From: Halorubrum yunnanense
Lineage (GTDB): Archaea > Halobacteriota > Halobacteria > Halobacteriales > Haloferacaceae
NCBI RefSeq assembly: GCF_026586675.1
Contig: NZ_JAODIX010000053.1
Span: 1 to 57,880, forward strand
Direction of reading: 5' to 3'
DNA length: 57,880 nucleotides
The first letter of the stretch is position 1; each line of letters starts with the position of its first letter. The notes beneath the pieces are model-generated. The model saw only the letters and a program-made list of their open reading frames with translations. It was not told where the DNA came from and ran no database searches. The translations under genes were made by a program, and so were the position numbers. Positions 25,746-35,404 of the stretch are shown here, in pieces.

Positions 25746-26279
25746 TCAGGCGTACGGGTCCTCGGCCTCGAGGTCGCGCTCGGCGCGGTACTGCTCGACG
25801 AACTCGCTCACGTCGAACTCGACCATCTCGCGCTCGAACGCGGAGAGCGCCTCGTCGTCGTCGGCGTGGCTCACCGCGTGTTCCATCAGCTCGACGACGA
25901 GCTCGACGACGATCTCGTGGAGCCGCCGCGAGTCGAACTCGGTCACCCACGCCATCGCGTAGCCGACATCGCCGTCCTCGCTGGCGTCGTGGGCGACGAC
26001 GGCCTCCGGGAACTCCTCCAGCACGACGCCGAGCAGGTGCGGCGTGTCGAACTCCGGCATCTCCTCGCTGGTCGTCTCGATCGCCTCGCGGAGCACCTCG
26101 ACGAGGAAGTCGGGGAGGAACCGCTCCGGGGGATGGACGTCCATCACGACCGCGTGTGTCTCGCCGCAGTCGCACTCGAGCTCGCGCATCCCCAGGTCCA
26201 GCTCGCCGGCCGCCATCGTCCGCCCGCAGGGCAGCTCCAGCGTGTTCTCGTCGTCGCCCGGGACGCGCGGCTGGGACAT
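25746..26279 (-). CDS. Conserved haloarchaeal protein with a putative zinc-binding start (DUF5815-like)
   Basis: 177 aa. The N-terminus carries three Cys and a His in LPCGRT then LECDCGETH (~17-41), which may bind zinc. The rest is acidic and mainly helical: FLPDFLVEVLREAIETT, PHLLGVVLEEFPEAVVAH and RLHEIVVELVVELMEHAV. No enzyme motif. I recall this type as DUF5815, but that name is from memory. It lies downstream of cdc48 and a small acidic gene on the same strand. Confidence 0.75.
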   Translation of the reverse strand: MSQPRVPGDDENTLELPCGRTMAAGELDLGMRELECDCGETHAVVMDVHPPERFLPDFLVEVLREAIETTSEEMPEFDTPHLLGVVLEEFPEAVVAHDASEDGDVGYAMAWVTEFDSRRLHEIVVELVVELMEHAVSHADDDEALSAFEREMVEFDVSEFVEQYRAERDLEAEDPYA

Positions 26280-26360
26280 GGACCTACTTGGTCGCTGTCG
26301 AGGTTAAAAGGAGCGGAACGCGACGATTGCGGGTCGAGACCGGGGTCCGAACCGAGGCGG

Positions 26361-26567
26361 CTACTCGGGGTCGCGTTCGGGTTCCTCGCGGCCGGAGCCG
26401 CGGTCGGCGCGGCCTCCGTGCGTCTCCACCTGGGCTTCGATCTCGATCTCGACGCCGCCGGCCTCGTAGCTCGCCTCGACGAGCTCGGCGTCGTCGCGCT
26501 CGATCTCCAGCTCGTCGCTGTCGACCTCCACCTCGACCTCCACGTCGACGGTGACGTCTTCTGACAT
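26361..26567 (-). CDS. Small acidic protein, unknown function
   Basis: 68 aa with alternating Val/Glu/Asp (VTVDVEVEVEVDSDELEIE) predicted as beta strands, then EVEIEIEAQVETHG and a charged disordered tail. No family recognised. It follows cdc48 by 77 nt on the same strand, so cotranscription is plausible. The regular amphipathic strands argue for a real folded protein, though composition alone makes this uncertain. Confidence 0.6.
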   Translation of the reverse strand: MSEDVTVDVEVEVEVDSDELEIERDDAELVEASYEAGGVEIEIEAQVETHGGRADRGSGREEPERDPE

Positions 26568-26643
26568 GGCCGACTCCCGCTACGGGCCTCGAACGCAAAA
26601 ACGGTCGCCGGCGAGCGAGCCGACCGCGGAAGCGAGCCGGTCG

Positions 26644-28866
26644 CTACTGGAACCCGACCCGGCCGCCAGTGTCGCGGATCGCGTTGCCGCTGCCGCCCTT
26701 GAACTGCTCTTCGACCTCCTCGTAGTACGCGAGGATGTCGTCGTTGATCGTGGGGCGCACCGACTCCAGCGCGCGCCGGAAGTGCTTCATCTCGACCTCC
26801 TCGGCGTCGTCGTCGTCGCGTAGCGCCTCGATGGCGGCCTCGCGGGCGATCCCCTCCAGGTCGGAGCCGACGTAGCCGTCCGTGATCTCCGCGACCTCGC
26901 GGAGGGTCACGTCGGGCGCGAGCGGCGTGTCCTGGGTGTGGATGTCGAGGATCTGTTCGCGGCCCTCTTGGTCCGGCTGGCCGATCATCACGAGCCGGTC
27001 GAACCGGCCGGAGCGCAGCAGCGCGGGGTCGATCATGTCCGGGCGGTTGGTGGCGCCGATCACCATCACGTCGCCCATGTCCTCTAACCCGTCGAGCTCG
27101 GTGAGCAGTTGGTTGACCACGCGCTCGGAGACGTTGTTGCCCGCCTCCTGCCCGCGCGAGGGCGCGAGGCTGTCGAGTTCGTCGAAGAAGATGATCGTCG
27201 GGCTCACCTGCCGGGCCTTCCGGAAGGTCTGCCGGATCGCCTTCTCCGACTCGCCGACCCACTTCGAGAGCAGCTGCGGTCCCCTGACCGAGATGAAGTT
27301 CGCGTTCGTCTCGTTGGCGACCGCCTTCGCCATCAGCGTCTTCCCCGTGCCGGGCGGCCCGTACAGCAGGACGCCCTTGGGGGCGTCGACGCCCATGCGG
27401 TCGAACTTCTCCGGCGAGGTGAGCGGCCACTCCACGGACTCCTGCACCTGCTCTTTGGCGCTGTTGAGCCCGCCGACGTCGTCCCACGAGATCTTCGGGA
27501 GCTCGACGAGGACCTCCCGCATCGCCGAGGGCTCCACCTCGTTGAGCGCGCCGCCGAAGTCGTCCTGCTTGACGATCATCCGGTCGATCAGGCTCGGCGG
27601 GACCTCCTCGTCGTCCAAGTCGATCTCGGGGAGGTAGCGCCGGAGCGCCTTCATCGCGGCCTCCTTCGTCAGGCTCTCGATGTCGGCGCCGACGAACCCG
27701 TGCGTCTCGTCGGCGAGGTGGTCGAGGGAGACGTCGTCCGAGAGCGGCATCCCGCGGGTGTGGATCTGGAGGATCTCCTTACGCCCCACCTCGTCGGGGA
27801 CGCCGATCTCGATCTCGCGGTCGAAGCGCCCGGGGCGCCGGAGCGCCGGGTCCACGCTGTCGACGCGGTTGGTCGCCCCGATGACGACCACCTGTCCGCG
27901 CGTCTCGAGGCCGTCCATCATCGTCAGCAGCTGGGCGACGACGCGGCGCTCGACCTCACCGGTGACGTCCTCGCGCTTGGGCGCGATCGAGTCGAGCTCG
28001 TCGATGAAGATGATGCTGGGGCTCTCCTCTTTGGCGTCCTCGAAGATCTCCCGGAGCTGCTGTTCGGACTCGCCGTAGTACTTCGAGATGATCTCCGGGC
28101 CGGCGATCGAGAAGAACGACGCCGAGGTCTCGTTGGCGACCGCCTTCGCGAGCAGCGTCTTCCCGGTGCCCGGCGGGCCGTGCAGGAGGACGCCCTGCGG
28201 CGGCTCGATCCCGAGCTTCGAGAAGATCTGCGGGTGTTTCATCGGCAGCTCGACCATCTCGCGGACGCGCTGGATCTCGTTTTGGAGCCCGCCGATGTCC
28301 TCGTAGGTGATCCCGCCGCCGGTCTTCTCGAAGCCGGAGATCGGCTCTTCTCGGAGCTCGACCTCGGTGTCCTCGGTGATCAGACAGACGCCGTCGGGCT
28401 CCGTCTCCACCGCGATCAGCGGGATCGCCTGCCCGGGCGACCGCATGAACGGGTGGTTCGTCGAGGACATCACGGGGACGATGTCGCGCTCGACGACCGG
28501 GCGCTTGAGGATCTGGCGTTTCACCATGCCGGCGGCGTCGGAGCCGAACTGGACCGAGGCCTCCTCGGGCGGGGCCAACACGAGCTTGTCGGCCTTCTCG
28601 GCCTCGGCCTTGCGGATGGTCACGCGCTCGCCGATGCCGACGTCGGCGTTCTGCCGGGTGAACCCGTCGACGCGGACCGTGTCGGTGTTCCAGTCCTGGC
28701 GGTCCGCGCGCCAGACCTTCGCGGCGGTCGTCTCCGCGCCCTCGATCTCGATGATGTCGCCGGGCGAGAGCTTGAGGTGCAACAGCGTGTCGGGGTCGAG
28801 TCGGGCGATGCCGCGGCCCGAGTCGTTCGGGTACGCCTTCGCCACTTCGAGTTGGACTTCGTTCAT
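26644..28866 (-). CDS. cdc48: Cdc48/VAT-type AAA+ ATPase
   Basis: 740 aa. The N-domain (~1-185: double-psi barrel plus four-stranded barrel, opening [21 protein letters not shown]) is followed by two AAA modules. D1 has Walker A GPPGTGKT near 226 and Walker [17 protein letters not shown]2 has Walker A near 501 and [16 protein letters not shown]. It is a hexameric unfoldase that feeds proteins to the 20S proteasome. The C-terminus ends GGRVGFQ, without a clear HbYX proteasome-docking motif. Divergent from a small membrane gene. Confidence 0.97.
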   Translation of the reverse strand: MNEVQLEVAKAYPNDSGRGIARLDPDTLLHLKLSPGDIIEIEGAETTAAKVWRADRQDWNTDTVRVDGFTRQNADVGIGERVTIRKAEAEKADKLVLAPPEEASVQFGSDAAGMVKRQILKRPVVERDIVPVMSSTNHPFMRSPGQAIPLIAVETEPDGVCLITEDTEVELREEPISGFEKTGGGITYEDIGGLQNEIQRVREMVELPMKHPQIFSKLGIEPPQGVLLHGPPGTGKTLLAKAVANETSASFFSIAGPEIISKYYGESEQQLREIFEDAKEESPSIIFIDELDSIAPKREDVTGEVERRVVAQLLTMMDGLETRGQVVVIGATNRVDSVDPALRRPGRFDREIEIGVPDEVGRKEILQIHTRGMPLSDDVSLDHLADETHGFVGADIESLTKEAAMKALRRYLPEIDLDDEEVPPSLIDRMIVKQDDFGGALNEVEPSAMREVLVELPKISWDDVGGLNSAKEQVQESVEWPLTSPEKFDRMGVDAPKGVLLYGPPGTGKTLMAKAVANETNANFISVRGPQLLSKWVGESEKAIRQTFRKARQVSPTIIFFDELDSLAPSRGQEAGNNVSERVVNQLLTELDGLEDMGDVMVIGATNRPDMIDPALLRSGRFDRLVMIGQPDQEGREQILDIHTQDTPLAPDVTLREVAEITDGYVGSDLEGIAREAAIEALRDDDDAEEVEMKHFRRALESVRPTINDDILAYYEEVEEQFKGGSGNAIRDTGGRVGFQ

Positions 28867-29095
28867 GGTTCCTCGCGGGGGTTACTCGTATCTCCTCCCG
28901 GTTCGGGAATAAGCCTGTTGCCGGTGGCGGCGCCGCCGATCCGCCCCGGGGAACCGGGGGGCGCGGCAGACTGTGCTATCATATGTCACGGTACGGAACC
29001 CTCACTTAAAACGCCGTCGTAAGCGTGCGTTTTCGCCGTCGTTCCGGCGGCGAGCCCTCCCGACGCTTTTTGCTCGCTCGGTGCGAGGTCAGGTC

Positions 29096-29284
29096 GTGCT
29101 CGACTCCCTCTCCGGGCCGATGCGCTCGCTGCTCTCCCGGGTCGCCTTCCTCGCGGCCGGCGCGCTCGTCGGCCTCGGGCTGTACGCGCTCGGCGTCGGC
29201 GGCGTCTTCGCCGTCCCGCTCGCGGTGGTCGGGGCCCTGGTGATCGGCGAACTGTACCTGTTCGCGCTCGCCGAGGCCTCGTAG
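29096..29284 (+). CDS. Small two-helix membrane protein, unknown
   Basis: 62 aa from a GTG at 29096 (MLDSLSGPMRSLLSRV...), or 54 aa from the ATG at 29120. The GTG is favoured because a CTTTTTGC box lies ~20 nt before it. Two hydrophobic helices (SRVAFLAAGALVGLGLYALG and FAVPLAVVGALVIGELYLFAL) with a tight turn make a helical hairpin. No family recognised. Sits between the divergent cdc48 and larC. Confidence 0.65.
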   Translation: MLDSLSGPMRSLLSRVAFLAAGALVGLGLYALGVGGVFAVPLAVVGALVIGELYLFALAEAS

Positions 29285-29363
29285 CGCCGCCGTCGTCGAG
29301 GCCGGTTCGAACGCGCGCCCCCGGACCACGGGGTATTTGTCCCGCGATCGCCTCCGGTCTGCC

Positions 29364-30719
29364 ATGCGAACGCTCGCCTTCGACGGCCGGACCGGCGCCG
29401 CCGGCGACATGGTCTGCGCCGCGCTGATCGCGGCCGGCGCCGACCCCGCGGTCCTCTCGCCCGTGAGCGACCGGCTCCCGGTACGGTACGAGGTCGGGGA
29501 GACGACGAGGAACGGGATCCGGGCGACGACCGTCGACGTGCTTCTCGACGGCGCGGAGGGCGGAGAGGCGGGGAGCGACGGCGGAGAGGCGGGGAGCGAC
29601 GACGCCCACGGTCACGGGCACGGCCACAGCCACGCCCACCGTCACGAGCACGACCGGGAGCACGCGGACCACGCCGAGGGCGCGGGCGTCCACCGAACCT
29701 ACCACGAGGTCGTCGCGCTCGTGGAGTCGATGGACCTCCCCGAGTCCGTCGAGTCGGTCGCGCTCGACGCCTTCGAGCGCCTCGGCCGCGCGGAGGCGTC
29801 GGTCCACGGGACGGACCTCGACGGGACGCGCTTTCACGAGGTCGGTGCGGACGACGCGATCGCGGACGTGGTCGGCGCGGCGCTCCTGATAAACGATCTC
29901 GGCCCCGACCGCGTCGTGACGACCCCCGTCGCCGCGGGCGGCGGCGAGGTCGAGATGAGCCACGGCGTCTACCCGGTCCCAGCGCCGGCGACGACCGAGA
30001 TCGCGGCGGGCGCCGACTTCTCGGTGGTCGGCGGCCCTGTCGACCGCGAGCTGCTTACCCCGACCGGGGCCGCGGTCCTCGCCGCCGTCGCCGAGGGCGT
30101 CGACCGGCTGCCACCCCTCGACGTCGACGCCGCGGGCTACGGAGCGGGCGACGCGACCTTCCCCGACCACCCGAACGCGCTCCGCATCCTCGTCGGCGAC
30201 GGCGGGGAGGCGAAGGGGGAGACCGCGACCGACCCCGACGGTCACGGGCTCGTCCGCGACGATATCGCGGTGTTGGAGACGAACCTCGACGACGCGTCGC
30301 CGGAGGCGCTCGGCGGGCTCCAGGAGGCCCTCTCGCGCGCCGGCGCCCGCGACGTGACGGTCGTGCCGACGACGATGAAGAAGTCGCGGCCGGGCCACCT
30401 CGTGAAGGTCATCTGCAAGCCCGAGGACGCCGAGGCGGTCGCGGAGCGGCTCGCCCGCGAGACGGGGACCCTCGGCGTCCGCCAGTCGGGCGCGAGCCAC
30501 CGGTGGATCGCCGAGCGCGCCTTCGAGACGGCGACGCTCGCGATCGACGGCGACGAGCACGAGGTGTCGGTGAAGGTCTCCTCGACCGCCGACGGCGACG
30601 TCTACGACGTGAGCGCCGAGTACGACGACGCGGCTGCGGTCGCCGAGGCCACGGGGCTCCCGATCCGGGACGCGCTCCGCCGGGCCGAAGCGCGGGTGCG
30701 CGAGTCGATCGGCGAGTAG
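29364..30719 (+). CDS. larC: Nickel pincer cofactor biosynthesis protein LarC
   Basis: 451 aa from the ATG at 29364, after a GGGTATTTGT box. LarC inserts nickel into the pincer nucleotide used by lactate racemase and related enzymes, using CTP. Family blocks: FDGRTGAAGDMVCAALIAAGAD (6-27), GTRFHEVGADDAIADVVG, VAAGGGEVEMSHGVYPVPAPATTEI, LETNLDDASPEALGGLQEAL, and the C-terminal VPTTMKKSRPGHLVKVICKPEDAE. A His-rich insert (~82-110, eleven His) follows a 21-bp tandem duplication and may store nickel. larA, larB and larE are not in the window. Confidence 0.93.
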   Translation: MRTLAFDGRTGAAGDMVCAALIAAGADPAVLSPVSDRLPVRYEVGETTRNGIRATTVDVLLDGAEGGEAGSDGGEAGSDDAHGHGHGHSHAHRHEHDREHADHAEGAGVHRTYHEVVALVESMDLPESVESVALDAFERLGRAEASVHGTDLDGTRFHEVGADDAIADVVGAALLINDLGPDRVVTTPVAAGGGEVEMSHGVYPVPAPATTEIAAGADFSVVGGPVDRELLTPTGAAVLAAVAEGVDRLPPLDVDAAGYGAGDATFPDHPNALRILVGDGGEAKGETATDPDGHGLVRDDIAVLETNLDDASPEALGGLQEALSRAGARDVTVVPTTMKKSRPGHLVKVICKPEDAEAVAERLARETGTLGVRQSGASHRWIAERAFETATLAIDGDEHEVSVKVSSTADGDVYDVSAEYDDAAAVAEATGLPIRDALRRAEARVRESIGE

Positions 30720-30854
30720 CTCGCCGACGCGATGCTCGGCCAAGCGACCGCCGAGAATCCGGGTCGAGACCGCCGTGCGCGACGAGTTCCGCTGACCGCG
30801 AGACGACAGGCCTATGCCGAACGCCCGACCAGTTGCGCGTAAGCAGCCACCGTC

Positions 30855-32159
30855 ATGATCGAGCGAATCCACACGTCGGACGTCGAACCGGACGCGGACG
30901 AGGTCGCCATCGCCGGCCACGTCCACGAGATCCGCGACCTGGGAGGCCTCGTCTTCCTCATCGTGCGCGACCGCGAGGGGCTCATCCAGGTCGTCTTCAA
31001 GGAGGAGCGCGAGCCGGAGCTGTTCGAGGCCGTCCAAGACGTCGGCGCCGAATACGTCGTTCGCGTCGTCGGCGAGCCGCTGGAGAGCGACCAAGCGCCC
31101 GGCGGCGTCGAGATCGCCCCGACCGAGTACGAGGTCATCGACGAGGCCGGCTCCCCGCTCCCGCTGGAGATCTCGAAGGACATCGAGGTCGACCTCTCGA
31201 CCCGGCTCGACAACCGCGCGCTCGACCTCCGGAAGCCGGAGACGCTCGCGGTCTTCTCCCTGCGCTCGAAGCTGATGACGGCGATGGAGGAGTGGTTCGA
31301 CGACGAGGGGTTCGTCGACATCAAGACCCCGCTCATCTCGAAGGGCGGCGCCGAGGGCGGCGCGGAGCTGTTCCCGATCCTCTACTACAACAAGGATGCG
31401 TTCCTCTCGCAGAGCCCCCAGCTGTACAAGCAGATGCTGATGGCGTCGGGGTACGAGGCCGTCTACGAGACCGGGACCGCGTTCCGCGCCGAGGACTTCG
31501 CGACCTCCCGCCACGTCTCCGAGATCTCGATGTTCGACGTCGAGCTCGCGTACATCGAGGACCACGACGACGTGATGGACGTCCAAGAGGAGTCGCTGCG
31601 GTACGCGCTCCGCGAGGCCGCGGAGAGCGCTCAGCGCGAGCTCGACCTCCTCGACGTCGACATTGACGTCCCCGAAGAGGACTTCCCCCGGATCACCTTC
31701 GACGAGGCGCTCGACATCCTCGAGACCGAGTTCGGGCACTTCCCGGACGACCCGACCGACCTCGACACGAAAGGCGAGAAGCTGCTCGGCGAGCATTTCG
31801 ACGAGCGGGGCCACCCCGCCTTCTTCGTCGTCGGCTACCCCGACGAGAAGTTCTACTACATGCAGGACGTCGAGGGCGACGAGATCGCCTCGCGGAAGTT
31901 CGACCTCATTTATAAGGGCCAAGAGCTCTCCTCGGGCGGCCAGCGCGAGCACGACGTCGACCGCATGATCGAGGTCATGGAGGAGGAGGGCGTCGAGACG
32001 GCCAACTTCGAGTTCTACATCGAGGCGCTCAGCTTCGGCACTCCGCCTCACGGCGGCTACGGGCTCGGCATCGACCGGCTCGTCCAGAAGGTCGCCGACC
32101 TCGACAACATCAAGGAGGCGATCATGTTCCCGCGCGACCCGAATCGGCTGGAGCCCTGA
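30855..32159 (+). CDS. aspS: Aspartyl-tRNA synthetase (probably nondiscriminating Asp/Asn)
   Basis: 434 aa, the compact archaeal length without the bacterial GAD insertion. The N-terminal OB-fold (~1-105) binds the anticodon. The class II core has motif 1 around [10 protein letters not shown], motif 2 [14 protein letters not shown], and motif 3 YGLGIDRLV near the end; the [11 protein letters not shown] loop is typical. Charges tRNA-Asp and, in archaea lacking AsnRS, also tRNA-Asn for later GatCAB amidation (established for relatives; not testable here). Confidence 0.96.
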   Translation: MIERIHTSDVEPDADEVAIAGHVHEIRDLGGLVFLIVRDREGLIQVVFKEEREPELFEAVQDVGAEYVVRVVGEPLESDQAPGGVEIAPTEYEVIDEAGSPLPLEISKDIEVDLSTRLDNRALDLRKPETLAVFSLRSKLMTAMEEWFDDEGFVDIKTPLISKGGAEGGAELFPILYYNKDAFLSQSPQLYKQMLMASGYEAVYETGTAFRAEDFATSRHVSEISMFDVELAYIEDHDDVMDVQEESLRYALREAAESAQRELDLLDVDIDVPEEDFPRITFDEALDILETEFGHFPDDPTDLDTKGEKLLGEHFDERGHPAFFVVGYPDEKFYYMQDVEGDEIASRKFDLIYKGQELSSGGQREHDVDRMIEVMEEEGVETANFEFYIEALSFGTPPHGGYGLGIDRLVQKVADLDNIKEAIMFPRDPNRLEP

Positions 32160-32279
32160 CCGTTCCTGACGCGGTCCGCGCCCGCGCTGTTGACCGCGAT
32201 CCTCCGCCGGCTTTTTATAAGTAATCGCCGGTTACCTCGCTTGGAACAGGAATCGCGGCCGTCGAACCGCCTCCCGTCG

Positions 32280-32295
32280 ATTAAACCGGTTTAAT
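32280..32295. promoter_or_regulatory. Perfect 16-bp palindrome ATTAAACCGGTTTAAT
   Basis: Exactly self-complementary. It lies 31 nt before the TATTAAAA box (32326-32333) of the secreted-protein gene at 32361, and downstream of a second AT-rich box (TTTTTATAAGTAA, ~32212). The position just upstream of a core promoter suggests an operator for a dimeric regulator. Confidence 0.5.
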
Positions 32296-32360
32296 TCGGA
32301 CGTAAATGGGCTGAACGGCTTGCGGTATTAAAACCTGTAGAGGCCAGAGCCGGAATCGTC

Positions 32361-32660
32361 ATGAACGCGATCCGAACGACGCTAATCGTGGCGCTCGCCA
32401 CGGTGGTACTGATCGGGACCGGCGCGGTCGCCGGTGCCGTCGCGGCGACGCCCGGCCCGGACGACGCCTCGGGCGACGCGGGCCCGCCGAGCGACCTGCC
32501 GGACCAGGTGCCCGACTTCGTCGGCGACGTCTTGAGTAGCGTGAACGACTTCCTCTCGGGCGGCGTCGACGATCTCGGCGAGACCGTGAGCGGGATCGCC
32601 GGCAGCGGCGACGACGCCGCGACCGATGACGGCGAGACCGACGACGAGGGGGGCGCGTAA
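32361..32660 (+). CDS. Small secreted acidic protein, unknown
   Basis: 99 aa. A Sec-type signal or anchor (MNAIRTTLIVALATVVLIGTGAVAGAVAA, ~1-29; likely cleavage after AVAA) precedes a short acidic mature part with an amphipathic stretch (QVPDFVGDVLSSVNDFLSGGVDDLGETVSGI) and an Asp/Glu/Thr tail. No family recognised. A single nucleotide separates its stop from the next gene, a Tat lipoprotein, so the two probably act together at the cell surface. A TATTAAAA box and a 16-bp palindrome precede it. Confidence 0.75.
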   Translation: MNAIRTTLIVALATVVLIGTGAVAGAVAATPGPDDASGDAGPPSDLPDQVPDFVGDVLSSVNDFLSGGVDDLGETVSGIAGSGDDAATDDGETDDEGGA

Positions 32661-32661
32661 C

Positions 32662-33378
32662 GTGACGGACCGCACGCCCGACGCCGGCGCCTCCGACCGC
32701 GACGCGCTGTCGCGCCGGACCTACCTGCAGGCGACCGGCGCCGCGGCGCTCGGGGCGACCGGCCTCGCCGGCTGCGTCGGCAAGGCGACCGGAACGCTCG
32801 CGACCCGCGTGACCGACCAACCGGCCGACATCGGCGACTTCGAGTCGCTCGTGGTCACCATCGAGGGGATCTGGCTCGGGCCCGAGGGCGCTGAGAGCGG
32901 CGCGGACGGGAACGAGACGGACGACGGGAGCGGAACCGACGGCGACGACGCCGACGGCAACGAGACCGACGAAGCGGGCGAGAGCGAACCCGCCGGCCGC
33001 GAGTACCAGGAGTTCGACGAGCCGAAGGAGGCGGACCTCGTCCGGCTGCAGGACGGCGAGACGCAGCTGATCGACGAGCGCGAGCTGTCCGTGGCCACGT
33101 ACCGGTTCCTCCAGCTCGACGTCTCGAACGTCGACGGCACCCTGGAGGGCGGCGACGAGGCCGAGGTCGACCTCCCGGGGAACGCCCCACTCACGTTCAA
33201 CGAGGCGTTCGAGGTCCGCGAGAACACCCGGACGAGCTTCACCGCCGACTTCGCGCCGGTGCGGCGCGGGACCGGCTCGTACCTCCTCCGCCCGGTCCCG
33301 CGCGGGATCGACGTCTCCTACGAGGAGACCGGCGGCGAGGGGGGCGACGGAAGCGACGGCGGCGACGGAAGCGAGTAG
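32662..33378 (+). CDS. Tat-exported lipoprotein with DUF4382 domain
   Basis: 238 aa from the GTG at 32662, one base after the upstream stop. Twin-arginine signal SRRTYLQATGAAALGATGLAGC with RR at 18-19 and a lipobox Cys at 38. The mature part (~45-215) follows the DUF4382 pattern: TDQPADIGDFESLVVTIEGIWL, a low-complexity Glu/Asp/Gly/Thr insert, then TQLIDERELSVATYRFLQLDVSNVDGTL and a C-terminal beta region. Lipid-anchored outside the membrane. Function unknown. Operon with the small secreted protein. Confidence 0.88.
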   Translation: MTDRTPDAGASDRDALSRRTYLQATGAAALGATGLAGCVGKATGTLATRVTDQPADIGDFESLVVTIEGIWLGPEGAESGADGNETDDGSGTDGDDADGNETDEAGESEPAGREYQEFDEPKEADLVRLQDGETQLIDERELSVATYRFLQLDVSNVDGTLEGGDEAEVDLPGNAPLTFNEAFEVRENTRTSFTADFAPVRRGTGSYLLRPVPRGIDVSYEETGGEGGDGSDGGDGSE

Positions 33379-33713
33379 CGTACGGCGAGGACCGACGGAG
33401 CGCAGCGCCCCCGGTCCCCCGTTGAAGCCGCGTTCGGTCGGCGCGCCCCTCCGGCGCCGCGGCTTCGGGGTTAGGGCTGGGACGGTCCCGGGAATCGGGG
33501 ACCGGGGGAATGCACGCTCGCATCGGTCCTCACAGAGGCACACGACTCGGTTCGGCCGTTCGGAGACACGGCGTCGCCGAGCGGTCGATGACGTCCCACG
33601 CACGGTCCCGGTCTCGATCGGGACCACCGAATCACGGCGGTCGCCCTGCCGCGGTCCGGCACGGCGACCCGTCGCAGCCGCGATCCCTGCCTGCTGTTCG
33701 CCCGCCGAGGCGG
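33379..33713. other. Intergenic stretch, nothing identified
   Basis: 335 bp between the convergent DUF4382 and VTT genes. High GC with several short frames that lack codon bias or homology that I recognise. No clear TATA box, repeat or RNA structure was picked out. Confidence 0.5.
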
Positions 33714-34391
33714 TTACGCCCTTGACGCGGGCTCTTCTCGGAGGAACGTCCGATACGCCGGCCCGGCGAGCAGCAGCGCTCCGACGCCCGCCATCGCGAC
33801 CAGCACCGTCGGGTCGACCGTGGAGAGGTCGCCCGCCGCGAGCCGGTCGAGCGAGACGCCGACGGCGACGCCGACGATCACCCACGGGAGCTCGCCGGCC
33901 GCGGTCCCGAGGAGGAACGGTCGCGTGCGGATCCCCGCGGCGCCCGCGCCGACCGAGACCGCGTCGGAGGGCAGCGGGAGCAGCCGGGCGGCCGTCACGG
34001 CCCGGACGCTCCCGGTCTCCGTCGCCAGCCGCTCGCCGGCGTCGCAGAGCCGGTCCGCGGCCTGCCAAGCGCCCCGAGCCCGGACCCGGCCCGTCCGGGC
34101 GAGGATGTAGGGGAGGACCGCCGTCGCCACGAGGAGGGCGACGCCGAGCGGGACCCCGACCCAGCCGTACCCGAAGCCGACCGCCGCGGCGAGGAGCGTC
34201 GTCGGCCACGCCAGGACGGGCCTGACGGCGGTCAGCGCGAGCAGCGCGACCCCGTACCGGACCGGGTCGGCGGCGAGGAGCGAGAGCCGCGCGAGGGCGA
34301 CCTCCGGGGAGGCAAGCCAGGCGGCCCCCGCCGCGCCAGCGGCGGCGACGCCCGCGACGACGTACCCGAGCAGGACGAACCGACGGTTCAC
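33714..34391 (-). CDS. TVP38/TMEM64-like (VTT/SNARE-associated) membrane protein
   Basis: 225 aa with about six hydrophobic segments. The VTT signature is present in two parts: RPVLAWPTTLLAAAVGFGYGW..PLGVALL and, after a soluble loop, TAARLLPLPSDAVSVGAGAAGI..FLLGTAAGELPW. DedA/VTT proteins are implicated in lipid scrambling or transport. It runs toward the DUF4382 gene and is upstream-adjacent to nadK on the same strand (64-nt gap). Confidence 0.85.
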   Translation of the reverse strand: MNRRFVLLGYVVAGVAAAGAAGAAWLASPEVALARLSLLAADPVRYGVALLALTAVRPVLAWPTTLLAAAVGFGYGWVGVPLGVALLVATAVLPYILARTGRVRARGAWQAADRLCDAGERLATETGSVRAVTAARLLPLPSDAVSVGAGAAGIRTRPFLLGTAAGELPWVIVGVAVGVSLDRLAAGDLSTVDPTVLVAMAGVGALLLAGPAYRTFLREEPASRA

Positions 34392-34455
34392 GGCCGACGG
34401 TTCGCTCCGGGGGATAAACGCTTTGCGGCCGCGGTCGGCGCTCGGTGCCGCGGGC

Positions 34456-35283
34456 TCACGAGAGCTTCCCCAGGGCCTCGAAGAAGTCCGACGGCGGGCC
34501 GGCGATCCGCATCGGCGGCGACGTCCGCTCGACGGTCACCTCGACCGGGGCCTCCAGGCTCGTCTTGTTCCGTCCGTCACTGACGACGACGGCCTCCTCG
34601 ACGCCCTCGACCGCAACAGTGATCTCGGCGTCGACGCCGACGACGAGCGGCGGCATCCCCGGCTCGGCCGCCATCTCGTTCACGACGAGCCCGCTCACGC
34701 CCGGGCCGACGAGGGGTCCCCGCTCCGAGAGGTTGTACGCGCTCGAGCCGGTCGGCGTCGCGACGAGGACGCCGTCGGCGTGCCCCCCGGAGTAGCGGCT
34801 CCCGTCGACGCGCACCTCGTAGTCGACCCCGGCGCCGGGGCCACGGCGGTCGCTCTGGACCACGATCTCGTTGGCCGCCGGGACCGAGGCCCAATCGCCC
34901 GCCCGCGCCGCGAGCCGCGGCGCCTCGCGGACGTCCGGCTCACCCCGGCCGAACGCCTCGACCTCGGCGATGACGGCCTCCTCGGCGTCCGCCGGCGAGA
35001 CCGCGTTGAGGAACCCCACCTCGCCGAGGTTGACGCCGACGATCGGGGTGTCGCCGGCGTTGCGCGCGACGAAGAGGAACGTCCCGTCGCCGCCGACCGC
35101 GACGGCGAGGTCGCAGTCCGCGAGAGCGTCGACCGAGCGGCCGCGGTCGCCCTCGCCGAGCGCGTCGGCCGTCTCCGCGTCGAGCCAGACCGACTCGCCG
35201 GCGTCGACGATCGCGTCGCGTAGCGCCGCCGCGAGGCTCACCGCTCGCTCGCTTCCCTTCCGCGCAACGATGCCGACCTCCAT
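34456..35283 (-). CDS. nadK: NAD kinase
   Basis: 275 aa. The nucleotide site shows GGDGT at 64-68 (LAVAVGGDGTFLF), NLGEVGFLNAVSP, and the substrate loop ATPTGSSAYNLSERGPLVGP with the family's PTGS/AY signature. Phosphorylates NAD to NADP with ATP or polyphosphate. Ends with a C-terminal FFEALGKLS. nadE, which makes NAD, lies 3.3 kb away on the same strand. Divergent from the KaiC-like gene with a 121-bp gap. Confidence 0.96.
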   Translation of the reverse strand: MEVGIVARKGSERAVSLAAALRDAIVDAGESVWLDAETADALGEGDRGRSVDALADCDLAVAVGGDGTFLFVARNAGDTPIVGVNLGEVGFLNAVSPADAEEAVIAEVEAFGRGEPDVREAPRLAARAGDWASVPAANEIVVQSDRRGPGAGVDYEVRVDGSRYSGGHADGVLVATPTGSSAYNLSERGPLVGPGVSGLVVNEMAAEPGMPPLVVGVDAEITVAVEGVEEAVVVSDGRNKTSLEAPVEVTVERTSPPMRIAGPPSDFFEALGKLS

Positions 35284-35404
35284 GTGTCACCGGTTCTCGC
35301 CGGCCGACAAAAGGATGCGGACTCCGACCCCGGGTTCCGGAAAGTTTCAAGCCGACCCACCACGTTGCCCGAGACATGTCGACCGCCCACGGCCGACTGG
35401 AACG

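Noticed and set aside
28986-32051. A 1021-aa minus-strand open frame opposite larC and aspS
   Set aside because: Same antisense effect; both plus-strand genes show full family motifs.
33422-34225. A 267-aa plus-strand frame opposite the VTT membrane gene
   Set aside because: Arg/Pro-rich antisense translation; the minus-strand VTT motifs are clear.
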